From Halocatena marina (GTDB taxonomy: Archaea > Halobacteriota > Halobacteria > Halobacteriales > Haloarculaceae), in NCBI RefSeq assembly GCF_025913575.1, contig NZ_CP109785.1:1674001-1738000 (forward strand): 64,000 nt of DNA, given 5' to 3'. Below the pieces are notes generated by a model. The model made no database searches and was not told the origin of the DNA. It worked only from the letters and a program-made list of their open reading frames with translations. Shown piece by piece: positions 27,675-36,564 of the stretch. Both the position numbers and the translations under genes were made by a program. Within the stretch, counting starts at the first letter, position 1; each line of letters begins with the position of its first letter.

Positions 27675-30095
27675 ATGGCCGAACATGATTCAGACCATCC
27701 CGAAACTACGCTGAATCAGTGCTCAGCGCCATTCGGCTCGATATCTAATCATCCAAACCACTCTGCGTGTGAAGCGAACGATCATTTCGCCCTTTTATAC
27801 GAGACGCACACACAGCAGTTCTCGACAGTTATTCCGTTCATTCAAGAAGGCCTCGAACAGAACGAGTACTGCCTGTATATTGTTGACGATAACACAGAAG
27901 CCGATGTGGTGACAGCGATGCGTGCGGCCAACATCAATGTCGACGCTGTGCGCGAATCAGGACAGCTGTCGATCCACACCAGTGAAGAACTCTGCCTCAA
28001 ATCCAGTGCGTTCGACCAAGAAGCTGCGATCGATTTCTGGAAGCAGTCGTTTTCGACGGCACGCAAAAACGGATACGGAGGCATTCGGGGCACGGGTGAG
28101 ATGACGTGGATCCTCGACAGTGAAATAACACCTGAGGAACTACGGGCCTACGAAAACAAACTCAACACAGTCTGTTCCAGTCAGGGCTATGTTGGACTCT
28201 GCCAGTACAATCGCTCGCGGTTTCCCCCGGACGTCTGCGCTGCGATTGTCAATCACCATCCAAAGTTCGTCTACAACGACACCAGCATTGAGAACTTTTA
28301 CTATATCCCACCCGGCGGGGAATTTGATTCGGAACGCTCTAACGACCCCTGCGCTTGGCAGCTGTCGACACTCGTCGAACGAACGAAAGCCGAAAAGGCG
28401 CTCAGGCGCCGTGAGCAAGGTTTAAAGGAATTGGACGAAGCGACACGGAAGCTGATGTGCGCTGATGCCAATGAAATTACTGAATGGGCCGCCGATCTTG
28501 CGCGAGCCGTACTCAATGTCGAATTTACCTCGTTCTGGCCGTACAACAAGAGAACAGGAGAGTTGGAGCTAAAGAGAAGCAGCACGGAGCTCCAGACAGA
28601 CGTGACCGCGCTCGCGGAGCTGTACGAAACGCGCGCATGGGGGACGTTCATCTCTGAGCAAACAGAGACGCTTGATCATCTCAAGCCACCCCAAGAACAA
28701 CTCGAGTCAGAAGCTCCACTTCGAAGTGGAGTGATTGTTCCCGTTGGTCGACACGGCATTTTCTGTGCGGGATCGACTCACCAAAACAGATTCGACGACA
28801 TGACGGTGAACTTGGCGAAGATGATCGGTGCGAACATTGAAACTGCGTTGGATCGCGCCGAGCGCGAACGAGCTTTGAATGAGCAAACTATTCAGTTAGA
28901 ACGAGTGAATCGGATCAATTCCATCATCCGAAGGACAATTAACGCGATCGTAGATGCCGATCCAGGCGCTGAGATCGAACAGATCGTCTGTGAGCGACTT
29001 GCAGCCTCTCCCTCATACCAGTTCGTCTGGATTGGTAAACCAGATCTTGAGACGGGCAGGATCACACCAAGTGCATGGTCTGGTGGTCAAAGTGGCTACC
29101 TCGACCGAATTGTGCACACAACCGATGACACTGTTACGAGAGGAGATCCGATTGGCAGCGCAGCGCGAACGCAAACAGTGCAGGTAGTACAGGATGTCTT
29201 GACAGACCCGGGATTCAAACAGTGGCGAGAGCAAACGCTCACCGAGGGTTTTCGTGCTTGTATCAGCATTCCACTCGTCTACGAGGAGTCCTTCTACGGA
29301 GTATTGAATCTATACACCGACACACCGAACGCCTTCAGTGAGCGAGAGCAAACAGTACTTGGTGAACTTGGTGAGACAATTGCGCACTCGATTAACGCTG
29401 CAGAAACCAAGCGGACGCTACAGGCAAGCAGCGCCATCGAGCTGAAGCTGAATATCCCTAATTCGGACGACGTGCTTGCCCGAATCGCCCGAGATACTGA
29501 CTGTCAGATCGAGCTCGAAGAAATCGTTCCGCTGACAAACGATCTCTCGTATTTCTTCTTCCGAACAGAGGATGCCAGCACGGACAATGTACTGGCCTCA
29601 GGCAAACAGCAGTCCAGTGTTGGAGAGATACACATCATCAAAGACAAGGAAACAAACCATCTGTTCGAGGCTGTGGTCACCAAACCAACGATTGCCTCGT
29701 GTATCGTGGATAACGAGGCCACGATCCGATCACTCACTATCACAGACCAGAACACAACAGTGATCGTCGAACTTCCATCGACCGTCACTGTCCGCGAATT
29801 TCTCGAAGCTCTACGGACGAACTATCCAGACACCGAGCTCGTAGCGCGACGTCCCCATGGAGCATCGGCTTCGGCTCCGGAGAAAAATGAAGTGCAAAAA
29901 GCTGTTGCTGAACAACTCACTAACCGCCAACGGGAAGTTATCGAAACAGCTTACATGAGTGGATTCTTCGAATCTCCGCGTGCACGGACTGGCAGTGATC
30001 TCTCTACTGAATTGGGAATCTCTCAATCAACGTTCTCTCATCACTTGCGTGAGGCCGAGCGCAAGCTCTGCGAAATCGTACTCGAGAATGCGTGA
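27675..30095 (+). CDS. MEDS-GAF-GAF-BAT/HTH-10 sensor-regulator
   Basis: 806-residue one-component regulator. Domains: MEDS/DcmR-type sensory domain at about 37-210 (HFALLYETHTQQFSTVIPF, GIRGTGEMTWIL, YVGLCQYNRSRFPPD), two GAF domains at about 255-400 and 420-570, the BAT-associated domain at about 577-725, and a C-terminal HTH-10 at about 742-795 (LTNRQREVIETAYMSGFF, LGISQSTFSHHLREAERKL). It resembles haloarchaeal bacterio-opsin activator homologues and DMSO-reductase regulator DmsR, which sense redox or oxygen state; a hydrocarbon, redox or metal signal is possible. Several Cys in the MEDS part could sense redox. Divergent neighbour: the ZIP-like gene. Target unknown. Confidence 0.9.
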   Translation: MAEHDSDHPETTLNQCSAPFGSISNHPNHSACEANDHFALLYETHTQQFSTVIPFIQEGLEQNEYCLYIVDDNTEADVVTAMRAANINVDAVRESGQLSIHTSEELCLKSSAFDQEAAIDFWKQSFSTARKNGYGGIRGTGEMTWILDSEITPEELRAYENKLNTVCSSQGYVGLCQYNRSRFPPDVCAAIVNHHPKFVYNDTSIENFYYIPPGGEFDSERSNDPCAWQLSTLVERTKAEKALRRREQGLKELDEATRKLMCADANEITEWAADLARAVLNVEFTSFWPYNKRTGELELKRSSTELQTDVTALAELYETRAWGTFISEQTETLDHLKPPQEQLESEAPLRSGVIVPVGRHGIFCAGSTHQNRFDDMTVNLAKMIGANIETALDRAERERALNEQTIQLERVNRINSIIRRTINAIVDADPGAEIEQIVCERLAASPSYQFVWIGKPDLETGRITPSAWSGGQSGYLDRIVHTTDDTVTRGDPIGSAARTQTVQVVQDVLTDPGFKQWREQTLTEGFRACISIPLVYEESFYGVLNLYTDTPNAFSEREQTVLGELGETIAHSINAAETKRTLQASSAIELKLNIPNSDDVLARIARDTDCQIELEEIVPLTNDLSYFFFRTEDASTDNVLASGKQQSSVGEIHIIKDKETNHLFEAVVTKPTIASCIVDNEATIRSLTITDQNTTVIVELPSTVTVREFLEALRTNYPDTELVARRPHGASASAPEKNEVQKAVAEQLTNRQREVIETAYMSGFFESPRARTGSDLSTELGISQSTFSHHLREAERKLCEIVLENA

Positions 30096-30584
30096 AATAC
30101 CTGCTTTCCGGATTTGTTCGCAACCATTGTGGACGGAATCGTTCACACGTAACTGCCCATCGAACTGGGACTATCGACTCAGAGCAGTGTTGAATGTCGA
30201 ATTGGTTCTCACTGGATACGTATCGACAGTACCTCATCAAGACTCTAGATAGTTCGTAGTGTCGTTTGTCGTGGCCGAACATTTTCGAGGTCATATTTTC
30301 CCCGCTCCCGCCCATCGGGGAACGCATGGGTACCGAGCACTCAAAAGACGATTCCAACGTGTTCTCACGTTTACCGGGTCCTATGCAGATCACCACTGTG
30401 GGATCACTCACACTACGCACGGTGACATTCGGGCTCCCCGATCGCCTATTTGCCCGATACACGTTGGAATATCTCGTCCGAAACGAGAGATCTGTCAGAA
30501 TTGAGTGTATGAGCCACAGTAGAAGACCAGAACCACTGTCTGTGAGACGCCCGAAAACAGTGTCAAAATCATAATACTGTGACT
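30096..30584. other. spacer downstream of the BAT regulator
   Basis: No gene could be supported with confidence. A frame at 30326-30574 (MGTEHSKDDSNVFSRL...) has a haloarchaeal-looking acidic start, but its second half loses codon bias. Confidence 0.35.
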
Positions 30585-30926
30585 ATGATACAAAGAAGAC
30601 CAATACCACGATCGTCGCTCGATTCCCTGTTCGATGTTTTGTCCAATAAGCACCGTCGCCGCTTGCTCATCGAGTTGGCCGAGCACGCCTCCCAAGATGA
30701 GGTAAATGTCCACGTTTCTACCGTCGTTACCACTGAGGTCGAGGATCGAAAATCGATGAAGATACACATGCTCCATACGCACCTCCCGAAGCTCGAAAAA
30801 GCGGGGTTCATCGAATGGGATCGGGATCAAAATGTCGTGCGGACTGGACCACAATTCGAGAGGATCCGACCGGTAGTGAAATTACTATCGGAGCACGCCG
30901 ACGAATTTCCGAACAACGAACACTGA
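30585..30926 (+). CDS. winged-helix protein (DUF7344-type)
   Basis: 113 residues. SLDSLFDVLSNKHRRRLLIEL followed by HTHLPKLEKAGFIEWDRDQNVVR matches the haloarchaeal winged-helix family annotated DUF7344, which often acts as a small transcription factor. The start was placed at the ATG after a GTG six bases upstream. The middle part (TTEVEDRKSMKIHMLHT) corresponds to the wing/dimer helix. It could regulate itself or neighbours; it has no operon partner. Confidence 0.8.
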   Translation: MIQRRPIPRSSLDSLFDVLSNKHRRRLLIELAEHASQDEVNVHVSTVVTTEVEDRKSMKIHMLHTHLPKLEKAGFIEWDRDQNVVRTGPQFERIRPVVKLLSEHADEFPNNEH

Positions 30927-31550
30927 CTGAATGTAGGTCGTTTCGACTCTGATGATAGCTTCTTGTCGTCTCGTGCGGAACCGATGCCTCTACAGGAACA
31001 GCGCTGCCTGATGTTTCTGAATCGTTGTACATCGTATCGAAACAGACGTGTGTGTTATTCTACCCCTCGAATAGACCGTACAATGAAAGATACCCCATCT
31101 ATATGACCATTGCGATCGACAGAAGGTCGATTGACAAGCGTATCCAACATTAATTATTGTATACGTTACTATACTCTATCCATCATGTTCCAATTGTGTC
31201 TGTTTGAGTCTTGATTCTAACCGTTAGCAACTTACCCATATGTAGAATTTAAAATATATGTATTATATCTGTATCTCACTAACACATAGGTGGAAACTAG
31301 GAAATGAATAATACACTATACCGGTAGTAAATTGTTACAGGACTCTGCCCACCGTCCTTTTTCCGTTCGTACTGTTACATCTCGTTCGAAGTCGTTTGGT
31401 CGATAATTTGTGAAATATGCAGCAACGATAGTTATATAGCAATTTCTAGCATGTTTAATTATTTCTATACGATGTCGATGATGAGTACAGAGGTATTGTG
31501 ATTATTATTTTTATATTCTGCTTAGAATTAACGCCAAATGTTCGAATTTT
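30927..31550. other. AT-rich spacer
   Basis: About 620 bp, strongly AT-rich after 31140; no gene, repeat or RNA structure recognised. Confidence 0.4.
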
Positions 31551-32357
31551 TTATGGCGGAGTCGTGCCCTCTCGACATTGCGTGTTGGCTGAAAGCGGAC
31601 GTGAATGTCTCCAGTACCGCTCGTACAGTCGCTCTGCCCAGCCGAGTAATGCGGGGTTGGTGCTGCTCACGCACGCGCTGAGATGTCCCTGCTCGTCGTA
31701 GGACCCTACAATCCCTCGCTGATCGGTGAGTGTGAGTCCAACCCCGATTGTTCCCTCGTACACATAGAGATTACACGCAGCGGCGAACAGGTCCTCAAAT
31801 TCAGCAGCATGCGATGGATCTGGTGGTTCGGCTGCTGTTTGCGGGAGAACAAGATCCATTGCAGTACCACGCCCAAGGAGCTCCGCATAAATCTCGGTAT
31901 GCAACTGGCTTAAAATTGGCACCAACCCACGAAGTGTCTCTATCGAATCCTCGCGTAGCGTGTTTGTGTACTGTCTCAGTGGTGCGTGCGGTTGAGACGA
32001 ATCCGCGACGATGATCTCGGCGTCGGCGAGCCATTTCGGATTTGGGGCATGCTCAGAGGTAGTAAGATTTGCGAAGAACGGCTTGCACGTCTCGATCGTT
32101 TCGAGCGCAGATAGAAAATCTGCGTACTGCAGAGCAATGAACTCACCGTTGGTCGTGAGGTGGTATCTCCCGTCGATTTTTTCGATCCATCCCCGATCAA
32201 CCAGCGACGACAGGTTGCGCTGTACGCCACGGCGAGACAGTTCGAGTACCTCAGTGATATCGCACGGAGGACAGGGATCGTCTCTCAGCTGCTGAAGAAT
32301 TTGAATCCGGTGCGGCGATGCGGACAGGAACTGGATGTCGTCGTGATAATCATTCAT
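31551..32357 (-). CDS. HTH transcriptional regulator, FilR1-like middle domain
   Basis: 268-residue regulator. The N-terminal winged helix (about 1-70) contains PHRIQILQQLRDDPCPPCDITEVLELSRRGVQRNLSSL, with the recognition helix at SRRGVQRNL. The C-terminal half (about 130-250) has LRGLVPILSQLHTEIYAELL and GLTLTDQRGIVGSYDEQG, typical of the haloarchaeal/methanogen regulators with a FilR1-like ligand-binding domain. The CPPC motif in the HTH region is an unusual feature that could respond to redox or metal. It stands alone on the minus strand; targets unknown. Confidence 0.82.
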   Translation of the reverse strand: MNDYHDDIQFLSASPHRIQILQQLRDDPCPPCDITEVLELSRRGVQRNLSSLVDRGWIEKIDGRYHLTTNGEFIALQYADFLSALETIETCKPFFANLTTSEHAPNPKWLADAEIIVADSSQPHAPLRQYTNTLREDSIETLRGLVPILSQLHTEIYAELLGRGTAMDLVLPQTAAEPPDPSHAAEFEDLFAAACNLYVYEGTIGVGLTLTDQRGIVGSYDEQGHLSACVSSTNPALLGWAERLYERYWRHSRPLSANTQCREGTTPP

Positions 32358-32947
32358 TGTATTCGGTGAATGTTTGAATTCGTTTTGCTCTCATGCCAAC
32401 AGCCGTACCAACCGGAAACGGAATCGTCATCGTTCCAGTGTTTCTGAGGGAGGGACAGTTGAACCACGTAACGTCTGCTACCGGTTTTCATTCTCGTCTG
32501 TGTCATCTGAGGGATCCATCATCGCTTACTTCGATTGCCTCAGCACTAGTACAGAGACGAGAAATATTAGTTTTCATCTTTAAAATATTGTGCAATAAAT
32601 ATGATCGAAGAGGTAAACGTAGGAACGACATTCGGACGATCGAAGCACATCACGATCGGGACACGTCTGCTGACAGCAAGAGACGTGAAAATCACACCGA
32701 TTGGAACGAAACCGAGGCGCCAAAGCGGAACGGTCGGAAATTTCGCAATGTGTGCGATGGCTTCACTGTCGATAATAAACTCAACTAACAATATCATTAC
32801 CTCACAGAGAAGCCCATCGATCAAATGTGACAGTAGAACTTTAGGAGACTGACTGTGTAGCGGTTGTCTCGTGTCCATCAGCTTGAATCATCGGACAAGC
32901 CGCACTCCTGTTAGACGATCTCGCTTCAACACACCGTGGATGCTCAC
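32358..32947. other. spacer with no supported gene
   Basis: Overlapping frames occur on both strands (up to about 130 codons), but none has haloarchaeal composition or a recognisable motif. A CTTTAAAATATT box at about 32577-32588 could be a promoter. Confidence 0.35.
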
Positions 32948-33859
32948 TCAGTCTACCATTCCAGTAAACCATCCAGGGACATCGTCTGAGTCGGGGCCGT
33001 CAGATTCGTCGGTCTCTGATGCTGTGTCGGAATCTGTGGTGTTGTTCGGCACGTCGGCATCACCATTCTGTTCTTTGTCACCTTCCTCACTAGACACGTT
33101 CGGATCAACCTCGGTCGGAGGAACAACAGCCGGCGTGAGCATTGCCGCAGGACCTTCCTGAGCAGTGACTGCCTCTGGCGGTACGTTTGGCCCGGCAATG
33201 AGTCGGACTGCCAATCGTCGGTATGCCGCGAGAAGATCACGAACTGTGCCGGTGAATGACGGAATTGTGGTCAGCTGCGCAACGCCCATTCGCTCGGGGA
33301 TTTCTGCAGCTGAGAGACCCTTACAGGTACGGGAGACAACCATTCCACCGACAGTACCGTCAAGGTGGTCTATGAGACGTATCGTCTTTATCGCGTCTAC
33401 AACTGCAACTTCGGCAGGTGTTGTGACAATGATGGTACTATCAGCGAGCTGTAATGGAACTGCCACCTCGTGTGTGAGGCCCGTTCCTGTATTGAGGATA
33501 AGTGAATCGTAGTCCTCAGCGAGAGTTTCAACAACGTCGGCTAGTCGATCCGGATCTGCCTGCCCGTAGGCATCCAAGGTTCCAGAGCCCGGATAAACAT
33601 CGAGCTGTCCGACTTCGTCCGTTCCAATCACGCGCTCGACACAAGCCTCTGCAAGCGAGACAGTTCCACTGAGTACTTCGTGAATCGTCGGTTCGTGAGA
33701 GAGACCGATAATTCCCTGCAGATTCGGCATCACGAGATCAGCGTCAACGAGGGCTACACTCCGACCGGTCGCTCGGAGCGTAGCCCCAAGATTCACCGCC
33801 GCTGTTGATTTTCCGACTCCTCCCTTACCTCCAGCGATAGCGTACACAGTCGCAGTCAT
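32948..33859 (-). CDS. MinD/ParA family ATPase
   Basis: 303-residue deviant-Walker ATPase: AIAGGKGGVGKSTAAVNLG at the N-terminus gives the two-lysine P-loop, ALVDADLVMPNLQGIIG is the switch Asp, and LILNTGTGL replaces the usual D-x-P/A-G. It belongs to the haloarchaeal MinD group, whose members place or regulate membrane and motility structures. After about residue 235 there is an acidic, Thr/Asp/Ser-rich tail (EEGDKEQNGDAD, SDTASETDESDG) ending DVPGWFTGMVD, a hydrophobic tip that could bind membrane or partner. The start was placed at MTATVYAIAGG. Monocistronic, so this is not the main MinD cassette. Confidence 0.88.
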   Translation of the reverse strand: MTATVYAIAGGKGGVGKSTAAVNLGATLRATGRSVALVDADLVMPNLQGIIGLSHEPTIHEVLSGTVSLAEACVERVIGTDEVGQLDVYPGSGTLDAYGQADPDRLADVVETLAEDYDSLILNTGTGLTHEVAVPLQLADSTIIVTTPAEVAVVDAIKTIRLIDHLDGTVGGMVVSRTCKGLSAAEIPERMGVAQLTTIPSFTGTVRDLLAAYRRLAVRLIAGPNVPPEAVTAQEGPAAMLTPAVVPPTEVDPNVSSEEGDKEQNGDADVPNNTTDSDTASETDESDGPDSDDVPGWFTGMVD

Positions 33860-33992
33860 TGGTGATGACAATGACGACCACAGTGATGAAAATTAACACA
33901 CCGTCAAATAAAGTTCCCCCCATCATGTTATCTATAAAAAGTTAAATATAAAGTAGGTGTTTTTGTTCGAATTCAGTCGGCGGAGTGACGGG

Positions 33993-35447
33993 TCAGACCG
34001 CTGTCTCCAGGACGCCGCCCGTCCGGACAAAGAAGTAGACGACAAATGCTGCGGTGAGCAGCCATTGACCCACGTTGACGTCCTTCCAATTTCCTTGTGC
34101 GACTTTCATGAACGGATACGAGATGATTCCTGCCGCGATCCCGTAGGCGATCGAGTACGTCAGTGGCATAATGAGGATGGTCATTCCGGCAGGGATAGAG
34201 TGAGAGATTTCTCCCCAGTTGATGCTGGTCACGTTGCGCAGTAACATCAGTCCGACAACCACGAGCGCAATGTGAGAAGCATACAGCGGGATGGCCGCTG
34301 CTAGTGGAACAAACGCCAATGAGATCAAAAACAAGATTCCGACCACCAGCGCAGTCATCCCCGTGCGGCCACCTTCTTGAACGCCCGTTGCGGACTCAAT
34401 GAAGGTCGTTACCGTCGAAGTGCCGAGCATGCCACCAACCGTCGTCCCGACCGCATCAGCTGTTAGTGGTTTGTCCATATCCGGGAGATCCCCGTCCTCA
34501 TCGAGGAAGCCCGCCACCTGCGAGACACCGGTAATCGTTCCCGCGGTGTCGAAAAAGTCTACAAAGAAGAATGTGAAAATGATCAACGAGAATGCGAACG
34601 CATCGACGTTCTGAAAGCCTTCGACGAACGCGCCGGCAATCGGCGTAATATTGTATGTCGTGGGGGGAACGTCTGGTGTTAGCGTACCAGCCTGAACGAG
34701 ACCAAACTGTTCGACACCGTATCCGGCGGCGGAGGTCAAGAGAATGCCGATGACAATTGCGCCCGTGACCCCTCGCGCACGCAACATCAGTGTCAAAAAG
34801 AGCCCCACAATGGATAAGAGTGCAATAGGATTCGAGGCAACGCTCCCGAGCGTTATGAGCGTGGAGGGGTCGTCGACAACAACCTGCATCTCCTGTAATC
34901 CAATGATAGCCAAGAAGAGACCGATACCAGTTCCGACGGAGAACTTCACCGGTGTCGGGAAGAGCTTGATAATGTATTTACGGGCCCCAATTGCTGTCAG
35001 GATGAGGAAAAGTATACCCTCAGTCACAACCGCAGCTAACGCCGTCTTCCACGAAATTCCCATTGCGCCGACGACTGTGAATGCGAAGAATGCATTGAGA
35101 CCCAATCCGGGGGCCTGTGCGAATGGACGGTTTGCGTAGAACGCCATTATCGAAATGGCCACCACAGCCACGAGAATTGTAACCACAGCCAACATCTGAC
35201 GAACCTCGCCAGGAGTGTAGCCATCGATGATGATTCCCGGTTTCTTACCGGGAATGCCCGCCAAAATAGCCGGGTTCACAACGACAATGTAAGACATTGT
35301 CAGAAATGTTGTGATTCCAGCTATGATCTCTTGTCGGAGGGAGGTTCCGTGTTCGGCGAACCCAAAGAAGTTCGCTATGAATCCCGTCGATTGGTTTCCT
35401 GTTGGTTCATTCCCTGCTCGATCGTCAGCCGCTGGTTTTTTTGCCAT
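33993..35447 (-). CDS. purine permease, AzgA/PbuG (NCS2-like) family
   Basis: 484-residue secondary transporter with about 12-13 helices. Hallmarks are SLRQEIIAGITTFLTMSYIVVVNP near the N-terminus, FAQAPGLGLNAFFAF, TEGILFLILT and FFFVDFFDTAGTITGVSQ, as in the AzgA-type guanine/hypoxanthine/adenine transporters, which work as proton (or sodium) symporters. ESATGVQEGGRTGMTALV is a further family signature. The start was placed at MAKKPAADD; a start 24 bp upstream is possible. No purine-metabolism genes lie next to it. Confidence 0.92.
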   Translation of the reverse strand: MAKKPAADDRAGNEPTGNQSTGFIANFFGFAEHGTSLRQEIIAGITTFLTMSYIVVVNPAILAGIPGKKPGIIIDGYTPGEVRQMLAVVTILVAVVAISIMAFYANRPFAQAPGLGLNAFFAFTVVGAMGISWKTALAAVVTEGILFLILTAIGARKYIIKLFPTPVKFSVGTGIGLFLAIIGLQEMQVVVDDPSTLITLGSVASNPIALLSIVGLFLTLMLRARGVTGAIVIGILLTSAAGYGVEQFGLVQAGTLTPDVPPTTYNITPIAGAFVEGFQNVDAFAFSLIIFTFFFVDFFDTAGTITGVSQVAGFLDEDGDLPDMDKPLTADAVGTTVGGMLGTSTVTTFIESATGVQEGGRTGMTALVVGILFLISLAFVPLAAAIPLYASHIALVVVGLMLLRNVTSINWGEISHSIPAGMTILIMPLTYSIAYGIAAGIISYPFMKVAQGNWKDVNVGQWLLTAAFVVYFFVRTGGVLETAV

Positions 35448-35653
35448 TGCTGCTCTTTCCTCAGCTATCACTCTTCCTCATGTTATATTTTATGAAGTAC
35501 ATCCTTCGCAGTCGTTGCCGAATCTAATCGGTAGCTCGGTAATCCGAATATTAGTTTCCAATTACTACTGTACAATTGTAATTGTATTACTATTTATATT
35601 TATTTATACACAATACAATATATAATTCTAAGAATCAAATGTAGCAAGATCGA

Positions 35654-36376
35654 TTATATGGAAATGAGAAGACGAACGCAAAGGAAATTCGGATGCGTTG
35701 CCTCGTATTCGTAACTCACTGGATCGGCCTCTCGATACGCCTCGGTCGGCGTTGGCTCCAGCAGTTCATCCAGTTGAAATCCGGCGTCAAGCGCCGGTTC
35801 AATCATCGCAGAGAGTGGTCGACGATACGCCGGCACATCCACCGCCATACCGAAGCTCTCCCACGTCGCCGTTACCTGTTCTGTTTCGTGATAGTTCACA
35901 GAATCATCATACTCTTCGAAATCAGCGTGCGGATGCTGGACTGAGAACACGACCCAGCCATCGGTGCTGAGGATACGGCGGAGATCACGAAGCAACGAAT
36001 TCCAATCTCGTACGTAGTGAAACGCCAAGGAGCTGGCGATTCCATCGAAGCTGTTGTCAGGGAACGGGAGGGTGCTCCCCAAGTCAGCTTGAATAAACTC
36101 TCCTGTCGGGACTCGGGGCCGTGCGTAGGTGAGCATCGTGTGGCTCACATCTACTCCAACGACAGTAGCCCCACTGTCAGTCAGTTCTGTTGTGAGATGA
36201 CCTGCGCCACAACCGGCATCGAGGATCCGATCTCCTTGGACGTTTGGAAGCAACGAAAGCGTTGCAGGCCGTTCGAGATATGCGTTCGCAGGCTTCGTCT
36301 CGCCTTTGCGATCGTATCCAGGGGCAAGTCTCTCGTAGGCGCGGTAGGCAACGGGTCGATCCGGCGTGTCGGGCAT
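35654..36376 (-). CDS. class I SAM-dependent methyltransferase
   Basis: 240-residue small-molecule methyltransferase. Motif I is ILDAGCGAGHLTTEL (about 51-65), motif II is VVGVDVSHTMLTYAR, motif III SSLAFHYVRDWNSLLRDLRR, and the post-motif region has GWVVFSVQHPHADF. It resembles UbiE/Coq5- and Trm9-like enzymes in layout. The substrate is unknown. It has no operon partners. Confidence 0.88.
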   Translation of the reverse strand: MPDTPDRPVAYRAYERLAPGYDRKGETKPANAYLERPATLSLLPNVQGDRILDAGCGAGHLTTELTDSGATVVGVDVSHTMLTYARPRVPTGEFIQADLGSTLPFPDNSFDGIASSLAFHYVRDWNSLLRDLRRILSTDGWVVFSVQHPHADFEEYDDSVNYHETEQVTATWESFGMAVDVPAYRRPLSAMIEPALDAGFQLDELLEPTPTEAYREADPVSYEYEATHPNFLCVRLLISI

Positions 36377-36564
36377 TGGAGAGTCGGATGCGAGACGGAC
36401 AGAAAAAGTAACTGAACTCAGAGAGCCACAGCATTCGACGTTTTTCGTGTGATTCCGCTTGTGTTAGCCATTGTGCTCAATCAGCCACTTACGAGACGTC
36501 CACCGATAAGTTTGAGATAAAGAAACGGGACGAACCATTCCAATTTGGACTCTCGTTTCTTCAC

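Noticed and set aside
30326..30574. Possible small gene before the DUF7344-type gene
   Set aside because: The start looks haloarchaeal, but codon bias fades and overlapping frames are equally long; evidence too weak.
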